A DNA stretch of 64,000 nt from Microbacterium mangrovi (GTDB taxonomy: Bacteria > Actinomycetota > Actinomycetes > Actinomycetales > Microbacteriaceae). This document shows positions 58,141 through 64,000 of the stretch, piece after piece. The position numbers were made by a program, and so were the translations under genes. How positions within the stretch are numbered: position 1 is the first letter of the stretch; each line of letters opens with the position of its first letter. The DNA lies in the NCBI RefSeq assembly GCF_000802305.1, contig NZ_JTDK01000020.1, positions 1-64,000 of the forward strand, given 5' to 3'. The notes beneath the pieces are model-generated. The model had not been told where the DNA came from, did no database searches, and was given only the letters and a program-made list of their open reading frames with translations.

Positions 58141-59658
58141 TCAGCGAACGGGGACGCGGGTCACCACCGTCGTGTCCGGCATGACCCGGAGTCCCGCGAA
58201 CAGGGCGTCGACGCGGCTCCGCTCCGCCGCCGGCGCAGGCTTCGCGAGGCTCACCACGACGTACACCGCCGTGTTCACGATGAGTCCGGCGACACCGGAT
58301 GTGAGACCGCCGAGCCACGGGATGGAGTTCGGGTAGGCGACCTGCAGGATGCCGGCCACGAGGATCCCGGCGATCATGCCACTCGTCGCGGCCGCCGCGG
58401 TTCCGCGCCGCCAGAAGATCCCGAGCAGCAGGGCCGGGGCGATCTGGCAGATGGCCTGGTAGGAGACGATCGCGAGCAGGTAGATGCCGGTGACCAGGTT
58501 CGCGGTGGCAAGTGCGATGATCGCGGACACGATGGTGACCGCCGCGACGGCGATCTTCGCGCCTCGCGAGGACTGCGTGGGCGAATCCGTCCGGCCCCCG
58601 CCGACCACGTCGTTCGCGATCTGCGTGCCCAGCGCCTGCAGATTCGCACCCACGTTGCCCATGGTGGCGGCCACAACGCAGATGCCAGCGGCGGTGACGA
58701 GGCCGACGCCGCCCAGCCCGGCGAGGGTGAACCACACGTAGTCCGGTGCCTCCGAGACGCCCGGGACGCTGGTCGCGAGCAGTTCCACGATGACCAGACC
58801 GCCCGAGAACAGCAGGAGGATGGGCGCGGCCTGCACGGCCGAGCGTTGCACGGCCTGGGGGCTGCGGACGCTGAAAAGGCGCACGAACACGTCTGGCCAC
58901 GACCACGCCCCGAGCACGCCCGTGAGGGTGAGCGAGAAGAGGTAGAGCGGACCGAACGGGCTGTCCGGGCCGGGGATCGTGAGCAGACCGGTCTGCACCT
59001 GGCCGAGACCGTGGCCGTGGGCGAGGAGCCACGTGAGGAAGCCGATGATGATGAGGAACCCCACCCCGTAGGCGAACAGGCCCTGCACCATGTCGCTGAC
59101 GATGAGCCCGCGCGTGCCGAGCCGGGTCGTCCAGATCTGGCGGATCGCGATGAAGACGATGCCGATGATCGTGGCGACCACGGGAGTCACGGCGCCGAAC
59201 GAAAGCGCTGTGAAGACGACGCCGAGCGACTGCATGCCGAGCACCACCCACGGCACCGACGCGATGACTCCGATGACGGCGGCCACGACGCGCACGGCGC
59301 GCGATCCGTACCGCAGCCCCAGGAGGTCGGCCTGCGTGCGGAGGTCATGCGCACGCCCCCACGCGTTGACGGGCTTCGCGAGGAAGAACATCAGCACGAC
59401 GGCCAGCAGCGAGTACGACAACGAGTAGAAGCCGGCGACGCCGACGGTGATGGTGAACGACGCGAAGGCGACGAAGACGCTGCCGGCGAGCCAGGTGTTC
59501 AGGAACGACATGGTGCCGAACCACGAGCTGAACGAGCGACCGGCGGTGGCGTATTCGCTCAGGGTCCCGTCGCCGCGCTTGCCGCGGCTCATGATCACGA
59601 TGACGAGCACGGTGAACAGGAGCACGCCGCCGTAGCCGACGATCATGGCGGTGTTCAT
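58141..59658 (-). CDS. Sodium:solute symporter (SSS family)
   Basis: 505 residues, about 13 helices; AGRSFSSWFGTMSFLNTWLAGSVFVAFASFTITVG near the N-terminus and GYFQAICQIAPA-like late region (IVSYQAICQIAPALLLGIFWRRG), typical of SSS permeases. Probably imports the substrate of the locus. Start ATG overlaps the preceding stop; GGGAGG precedes it. Confidence 0.9.
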   Translation of the reverse strand: MNTAMIVGYGGVLLFTVLVIVIMSRGKRGDGTLSEYATAGRSFSSWFGTMSFLNTWLAGSVFVAFASFTITVGVAGFYSLSYSLLAVVLMFFLAKPVNAWGRAHDLRTQADLLGLRYGSRAVRVVAAVIGVIASVPWVVLGMQSLGVVFTALSFGAVTPVVATIIGIVFIAIRQIWTTRLGTRGLIVSDMVQGLFAYGVGFLIIIGFLTWLLAHGHGLGQVQTGLLTIPGPDSPFGPLYLFSLTLTGVLGAWSWPDVFVRLFSVRSPQAVQRSAVQAAPILLLFSGGLVIVELLATSVPGVSEAPDYVWFTLAGLGGVGLVTAAGICVVAATMGNVGANLQALGTQIANDVVGGGRTDSPTQSSRGAKIAVAAVTIVSAIIALATANLVTGIYLLAIVSYQAICQIAPALLLGIFWRRGTAAAATSGMIAGILVAGILQVAYPNSIPWLGGLTSGVAGLIVNTAVYVVVSLAKPAPAAERSRVDALFAGLRVMPDTTVVTRVPVR

Positions 59659-59909
59659 CGCGTACCTCCCTCGGCGTCGACGTCGTCGTCGAGGGAGGCG
59701 AAGGTGGGCCGGTCGCGCAGTGCCCAGAGCACGAACAGCGACAGGGTGACGAGTGTGCAGGCAAGGACGTAGTACCAAAGGCTGGCGGGGCCCGGGGCGA
59801 TCGCCCACTGCAGGGGCGGGAAGAGCACGAGGACGAAGTCGACGACGAGAATGACGACTCGGGCTCGGCTGCGCGCTGTGGGCCCGGGAGCGGGAGCGGG
59901 GTGGGACAT
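59655..59909 (-). CDS. Small membrane partner of the SSS symporter
   Basis: 84 residues with two hydrophobic segments (VVILVVDFVLVLFPPLQWAI and WYYVLACTLVTLSLFVLWAL). Small two-helix proteins commonly accompany SSS permeases; the exact DUF is not certain. Stop overlaps the symporter start by 4 nt. GGAAGG precedes the ATG. Confidence 0.75.
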   Translation of the reverse strand: MSHPAPAPGPTARSRARVVILVVDFVLVLFPPLQWAIAPGPASLWYYVLACTLVTLSLFVLWALRDRPTFASLDDDVDAEGGTR

Positions 59910-59948
59910 CGGGTTTCCTTCCGAACGGCTGCGGTCGGGATGATGGAA

Positions 59949-59966
59949 TGCTGGAACGTTCCAGCA
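59949..59966. promoter_or_regulatory. Perfect 18-bp palindromic LacI-type operator
   Basis: TGCTGGAACGTTCCAGCA is a perfect palindrome with the central CG typical of LacI-family sites. It lies between the divergent symporter operon and the LacI gene, just downstream of the operon's -10 (59978-59983), the classic blocking position. Confidence 0.85.
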
Positions 59967-59977
59967 CTGATGACACT

Positions 59978-60005
59978 TTTATCACCGACCGTGCCCGGGA
60001 GTCAA
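59978..60005 (-). promoter_or_regulatory. Promoter of the symporter-amidohydrolase operon
   Basis: Minus strand TTGACT (60000-60005), 16-nt spacer, GATAAA (59978-59983). Confidence 0.55.
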
Positions 60006-60028
60006 CATCCGGGTATTCCGGTCGCTCC

Positions 60029-60034
60029 TAGACT
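60029..60034 (+). promoter_or_regulatory. -10 box of the LacI gene (leaderless type)
   Basis: TAGACT, 6 nt before the ATG at 60041. Confidence 0.6.
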
Positions 60035-60040
60035 GTAGGG

Positions 60041-61024
60041 ATGAGCACGCCCCGGGCGACCATCATCGACATCGCGGAAGAGGTCGGACTGTCCAAGTCG
60101 ACGGTCGCCAACGTGCTCAGCGGAACCGGCCGATTCTCGCCCGCGACGAGCGCGCGTGTGCACGCGGCGGCCGAGAAGCTCGGCTACGTGACCAACCGCG
60201 CGGCGCGCAGCCTGCGGTCTGGGCGGGTGGGCACCTACGGCATCCATCTGCCGTCCGTCGCCCGCCGCCTGCCGTTCTACACCGAGTTCGCGCTCGGCGC
60301 GGCGGATGGTGCGGACGCCGCGCAATCGGATCTGACGCTCTTCACGAGTGAGATCGACCCCGCGCGCACCTTCGCCGTCGACGGCGCGATGGTGGTCGAC
60401 CCCGAGCCGAATGCCCCGATCGTGCTCGCGCTCGCGCGCGCCGGCATCCCCATCCTCTCGGTCGGCGCCTACCACGGCGTGGGTGAAGCGGACGTCGCCG
60501 CCACCCTGGATGCACGCCACGACGACCTGCAGCGCGAAGCGCTGGAGGTGTTGCGCGCCCGCGGACGACGCCACTTCGTCCTGCTCTCGCTCCGGCGCGA
60601 ACTCGGGTCGGCCTGGACGGAGAGCACTGACCGGACCTTCCGGGACTGGTGCACCGAGACCGGCAGCACGGGCGAAGTGCTCGACGTCACCACCGACCCC
60701 ACGCGGTGGGCGAGCGACGCTCGCCTGGCCGGGATCGTCGCGGGCGGACGCACAGACGCCGTCGTATGCGCCGGCCAGGGCACGGCCCACACCAGCCGGA
60801 TCATCCTGGAGGCCGCCGGCATCCGCATCGGCGAAGACATCGACCTCGCCTCGTTCGCCGCCGCTCCCGACGAGCTGCTCGATCCACGCCTGACCGTCAT
60901 CGATCTGGCTCCCACCGCGTACGGACAGCGCGCGGCCGAGATCCTCACCGCGATCATCGCCGGCGAGGCGGACGCCGCCGGACATCACTGGTTCGACGGC
61001 GCCCGCGTGCGCGCCGGCGTTTAG
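60041..61024 (+). CDS. LacI-family transcriptional regulator
   Basis: 327 residues. N-terminal LacI HTH and hinge (TIIDIAEEVGLSKSTVANVLSGTGRFSPATSARVHAAAEKLGYVTNRAARSLRSG) and periplasmic-binding-like sensor domain. Probably represses the divergent symporter operon through the 18-bp palindrome. Its stop overlaps the RidA stop on the other strand (61021-61024). Confidence 0.92.
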   Translation: MSTPRATIIDIAEEVGLSKSTVANVLSGTGRFSPATSARVHAAAEKLGYVTNRAARSLRSGRVGTYGIHLPSVARRLPFYTEFALGAADGADAAQSDLTLFTSEIDPARTFAVDGAMVVDPEPNAPIVLALARAGIPILSVGAYHGVGEADVAATLDARHDDLQREALEVLRARGRRHFVLLSLRRELGSAWTESTDRTFRDWCTETGSTGEVLDVTTDPTRWASDARLAGIVAGGRTDAVVCAGQGTAHTSRIILEAAGIRIGEDIDLASFAAAPDELLDPRLTVIDLAPTAYGQRAAEILTAIIAGEADAAGHHWFDGARVRAGV

Positions 61025-61404
61025 GCCTGCGGGAAAGCGGCGACGACGTCGATCTCGACGAGGATGTTCGCCAGCTGCGAGCCCACGGTCGTGCGCACCG
61101 GGTACGGCGCGGTGAAGAACTCCTGGTACGCCTCGTTGAACTCGGCGAAGTCGGCGAGGTCCTGCAGGTGCACCGTGGCCTTGACGACGTCGTCCATCGT
61201 CAGGCCGTGGACGGCGAGGACCGTCTGGATGTTGCGCAGCACCTGACGGGTCTGGTCGCCCGCGTTGTCGGCGATCGCGTGGTCGTTCGCGGCATCCTGC
61301 GGGCCGAAACCGGCGGTGTACAGGAATCCGTTCGCGACCACCCCGTGGCTGTACGGGCCGGCCGGGTTGGGGGCGCCTTCGGCGTGGAAACCGGTCTTGG
61401 GCAT
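61021..61404 (-). CDS. RidA-family enamine/imine deaminase
   Basis: 127 residues. RidA fold with VANGFLYTAGFGPQDAA, NIQTVLAVHGLTMDDVVKATVHLQDLADF and the late Arg-containing YPVRTTVGSQLANILVEIDVVAAF. It hydrolyses reactive 2-aminoacrylate-type products of PLP enzymes; here it lies beside a probable D-serine-dehydratase-like gene. Confidence 0.88.
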   Translation of the reverse strand: MPKTGFHAEGAPNPAGPYSHGVVANGFLYTAGFGPQDAANDHAIADNAGDQTRQVLRNIQTVLAVHGLTMDDVVKATVHLQDLADFAEFNEAYQEFFTAPYPVRTTVGSQLANILVEIDVVAAFPQA

Positions 61405-61434
61405 GTTCTTTCTTCCTTTTCTCTTTCGGTCAGG

Positions 61435-63018
61435 TCAGTGGGCAAGACGCAGGCCGCGGCCGGGCAGCGCGCCGGTCGGTTCGCCGTCGCGCAGCACCGG
61501 CACCCCGGCGACGAGCACGTCGTCGATGCCGATCGCGAGGCTGCGCGGGCTCTCGTACGTCGCCGTGTCGGCGACGGTCGCCGGGTCCACGAGCACGAGG
61601 TCGGCGATCGCGCCCGGCGCGACGACCCCGCGCCGGCCGAGCCCGAACCGGCGCGCCGGCAGCGCGGACAGGTGGCGGGAGGCATCCGCCCACGTCCAGG
61701 TGCCGAGTTCGCGGACGTACTCGCGCAGGTAGCGCGCGAAGGTGCCGGCCGCCCGCGGGTGCGGGTGCGCCCCGACGAAGATGCCGTCGGATCCGCCGGT
61801 GTGGCCCGGGTGGGCGAAGATGCGGGCGAGCTCGGTGGCCGGTCGGGGGTGGCGCACCGCCATCACGGCGCTCACCTCCAGGCGGGAGGCCGCGAGGACC
61901 TCGAGCGCGAAGTCGGCGGGCGGCCGGCCTGCGCGGGCCGCGGCCGCGCGCAGGGTGAGGCCGTGCGCCCAGGCGTAGCGCGCGGCGGCGATGTGCGCGA
62001 ACGTGATCATGTCGGGCCACTCCGGGCCGAGGCTGGGGCTCCGCGAGGCGCGGGTCGCGCAGGCCGCGCGCAGTTCGGCGATCCGTGCCGGGTCGGTGAG
62101 CACGGCGACGGCCTCGTCGGCGGGAAGCGCGGAGACCTCCGGCGGCAGCAGCGGCATCCCCAGCAGCGTGCAGCCGCGGATGTACGGGTAGGCATCGAAG
62201 GTGGCATCCACCCCGGCGGCCTCGAGGGCGGCGAGCTGATCGAGCACGATGTCGGCGTCCGCGTGGAAGTGCGAGACGTGCACCGGCAGCGGAGAGCCGG
62301 CCTCCGCGCCCGCCCGGCGGGCGATGTCGGCCATCTCGGCGATGCCGGCGGCGGTGTTCGCCTCATAGCCGCCGCGCATGTGGCTGACGTACACGCCCCC
62401 GGCCGCGGCGACCGGCACGCACAGCGCCGCGATCTCGGACGCGTCCTGGAAGATCCCGGGCACGTAGTCGAGCCCGGTCGAAAGCCCCAGGGCGCCGTCC
62501 GCCAGGCCCGCGGCGACGAGCGCGGCCATCGCGGCGCGCTCCCCGGCCGTCGCGGGCCCCGGGCGGCGTCCGCAGACCTCGAAGCGCACCGTGCCGGCCG
62601 GGATGACGTAGCCGGCGTTGACCGGCGACGCGCCGTCGACGGATGCCAGGTAGGCGGCCACTCCCCCGCCGGTGTAGGTCGGGTGGGGGCCGTTGATGGC
62701 GGCGAAGTAGCCGGTGGCGAACGCACCGTCGCCGGGGGCGTACGACACGCCGTCCTGGCCCGCGATCACCGTGGTGACGCCCTGCCGCAGCAGCGCCCGC
62801 GTGACGTCCGGGTCGCCGAGCATCCCGTCGGCGTGCGAGTGCACGTCGACGAATCCCGGCATGATCAGACGGTCCGAGGCATCCAGCACGACATCGCCGC
62901 GGTGCGCGTCGACGGAGCCGACCTGCGTGATCACGGTCCCCTCGACGGCGACGTCGGCGCGCGCGACCCCGGCCGCCGAGACGACCGACCCGCCGCGGAT
63001 CACGGTGCGCTGCGTCAT
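61435..63018 (-). CDS. N-acyl-D-amino-acid deacylase (D-aminoacylase)
   Basis: 527 residues. Amidohydrolase-superfamily D-aminoacylase: VDVHSHADGML, TTVIAGQDGVSYAP, VSHMRGGYEANT, HVSHFHADAD and the late GGSDGIFVGAHPHPRAAGTFARYL. It removes N-acyl groups from D-amino acids. GAGG lies 6 nt before ATG 63018. Confidence 0.9.
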   Translation of the reverse strand: MTQRTVIRGGSVVSAAGVARADVAVEGTVITQVGSVDAHRGDVVLDASDRLIMPGFVDVHSHADGMLGDPDVTRALLRQGVTTVIAGQDGVSYAPGDGAFATGYFAAINGPHPTYTGGGVAAYLASVDGASPVNAGYVIPAGTVRFEVCGRRPGPATAGERAAMAALVAAGLADGALGLSTGLDYVPGIFQDASEIAALCVPVAAAGGVYVSHMRGGYEANTAAGIAEMADIARRAGAEAGSPLPVHVSHFHADADIVLDQLAALEAAGVDATFDAYPYIRGCTLLGMPLLPPEVSALPADEAVAVLTDPARIAELRAACATRASRSPSLGPEWPDMITFAHIAAARYAWAHGLTLRAAAARAGRPPADFALEVLAASRLEVSAVMAVRHPRPATELARIFAHPGHTGGSDGIFVGAHPHPRAAGTFARYLREYVRELGTWTWADASRHLSALPARRFGLGRRGVVAPGAIADLVLVDPATVADTATYESPRSLAIGIDDVLVAGVPVLRDGEPTGALPGRGLRLAH

Positions 63019-63026
63019 CGGCATCC

Positions 63027-64000
63027 TCAGAACCAGGTGCGGACGAGGCCGGTGACCTCGTCCGACTCGGCCGAGGCGACCACCGGGAGCACGCGCCACT
63101 TGTCGAACGCGGTGCAGGGGTGCGAGAGACCGAGCCGCACGACCGAGCCGATGGTGACGGGCTCGGACGGCCGCACGTAGGTGTGCTGGTCGTTCATCGC
63201 GGACACCGCCGCGTCGAGCGGCCGCCAGGGGCCGGAGATGTCGGCGGCGACGCCCCGCACCACGGGCAGGCCCTCGTCGTACGGGAAGTCGCGCTTGCCG
63301 CCGTCGATGAGTGCGAGGGCGGGCTCGGGACTCGAGACGACGCGCCCGTACCCGTGCATCGCGTTCACGAACCGCGGCGACCCGGACGGGTCGGCCGCAC
63401 CCTCGTCGAACGGCGAGATGCCGCGGTAGAAGCCGTCGTCGTGCACGATGTACGCGCCCGAGCGCAGGGTGAAGCGCGTGCGGTCGTCGCGCGGGGCATC
63501 CGTCCACACGTCGGCGACGATGTCGAAGTAGGCGCTGCCGCCCGCGGTGACGTACAGCTCGCCGTCGTCGTAGAACGACGCCAGCGCGTCGTGGAGCTCC
63601 AGCTGCGCCTCCAGGTACGCCCGCACGGCGGCGAGCGCGACCGGCGACCGGTCGTGACCGAGGCTGCCCTCGTAGCCGGCGACCCCCGCGAGACGGAGCA
63701 CGTCGGATGCCGCGATGCGCTCGGCGATGGCCACCGCCTCGCGCACCGACCGGGCCCCGGTGCGTCCGCCCGCGGCTCCGAGCTCGACGCACACGTCGAC
63801 CCGGCGCGGCACGCCGGCCGTCCGGAGTCCGTGCTCCATCGCCTCGACGGTGGCGATCGAGTCCGCCCAGCACACGAACCGGAAGCCCGGGTCGGCGAGC
63901 TCGCCGGCGAGCCAGGCCAGCGACCGGGGGTCGACGGCGGCGTTCGCGAGCATGATCGAGTGGAGTCCGAGGCTGCGACCGGTGCGCACCTGGCCCATCG
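63027..64000 (-). CDS. D-serine dehydratase / D-threonine aldolase-like PLP enzyme (partial)
   Basis: The N-terminus, including the PLP lysine, is outside the window; ~324 residues are visible. Alanine-racemase-fold barrel (VDVCVELGAAGGRTGAR, AGGSAYFDIV) and C-terminal D-serine-dehydratase-like domain ending LGLSHPCTAFDKWRVLPVV. The HxC in HPC matches the zinc ligands described for D-serine dehydratase rather than an HxD aldolase site (family knowledge, moderate). It would make 2-aminoacrylate, a RidA substrate. Confidence 0.85.
   Translation of the reverse strand, partial: MGQVRTGRSLGLHSIMLANAAVDPRSLAWLAGELADPGFRFVCWADSIATVEAMEHGLRTAGVPRRVDVCVELGAAGGRTGARSVREAVAIAERIAASDVLRLAGVAGYEGSLGHDRSPVALAAVRAYLEAQLELHDALASFYDDGELYVTAGGSAYFDIVADVWTDAPRDDRTRFTLRSGAYIVHDDGFYRGISPFDEGAADPSGSPRFVNAMHGYGRVVSSPEPALALIDGGKRDFPYDEGLPVVRGVAADISGPWRPLDAAVSAMNDQHTYVRPSEPVTIGSVVRLGLSHPCTAFDKWRVLPVVASAESDEVTGLVRTWF

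Noticed and set aside
57961..59772. 603-residue ORF opposite the symporter
   Set aside because: Antisense shadow of a membrane protein.
60649..63180. 843-residue ORF opposite RidA and D-aminoacylase
   Set aside because: Spans several real genes on the other strand, with no recognisable domain.

Overview
The window is chromosomal DNA from a high-GC Gram-positive bacterium, most likely a Microbacterium or close relative in the Microbacteriaceae. Evidence: very high GC, heavy GTG start use, many leaderless promoters, two DUF222/HNH genes, F420-type luciferase-like oxidoreductases, a BldC-like/bS22 gene pair, and an archaeal-type aspartyl-tRNA synthetase. No prophage, transposase, integrase or CRISPR array is visible. 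The genus call is inference, since no 16S rRNA gene is present.

Layout. 1-3.4 kb: end of a DUF222/HNH gene, aspS with a strong hairpin behind it, a glutaredoxin-like/rhodanese pair, bS22 and a BldC-like protein. 3.4-8.8 kb: TetR with a divergent DrrAB-type ABC exporter, an ArsR regulator, and the TrkH/TrkA potassium system. 8.8-14.3 kb: proC, an SDR, a cation efflux protein, an F420-type oxidoreductase, tadA, upp and a DUF3467 protein. 14.3-18.6 kb: a large RecB-like nuclease/RNase H-like/SF1 helicase fusion and a PIN toxin-antitoxin pair. 18.6-27.3 kb: nadE, a phytoene-desaturase-like oxidoreductase, an LMF1-like membrane protein, a secreted SGNH hydrolase, an amino-acid permease and a DUF4190 protein. 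27.3-38.5 kb: sbcCD, a phosphatase, GNAT, a winged-helix regulator with an unusual leader, AlkA-type glycosylase, VOC and DUF4287 proteins, an NAD-binding protein and an S9 peptidase. 38.5-46.2 kb: a VOC protein, rtcB with a complex leader, a repeat-rich gap, a second DUF222/HNH gene, a giant LuxR-type (LAL) regulator, tRNA-Pro(CGG) and a DUF6458 protein. 46.2-55.4 kb: HAD hydrolase, then a glycoside-use locus (GH3 and GPH-type transporter, divergent TetR/ROK regulators, second GPH transporter, carboxylesterase). 55.4-64 kb: F420-type oxidoreductase, then a catabolic locus (amidohydrolase, SSS symporter with a small partner, LacI regulator with a perfect palindromic operator, RidA, N-acyl-D-amino-acid deacylase, and a D-serine-dehydratase-like enzyme cut by the window end).

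The genes are mostly housekeeping and catabolic. The most interesting material lies between genes. (i) A promoter with tandem upstream repeats drives a leaderless 33-codon peptide rich in Met and Cys ahead of an orphan winged-helix regulator. (ii) A promoter, a 5' hairpin, a 29-codon ORF and a terminator-like hairpin precede rtcB. (iii) About two dozen starts lie 6-8 nt after a TANNNT-like -10 box, so leaderless transcription appears to be a dominant mode here. (iv) Several crisp operators sit between divergent regulator/target pairs.
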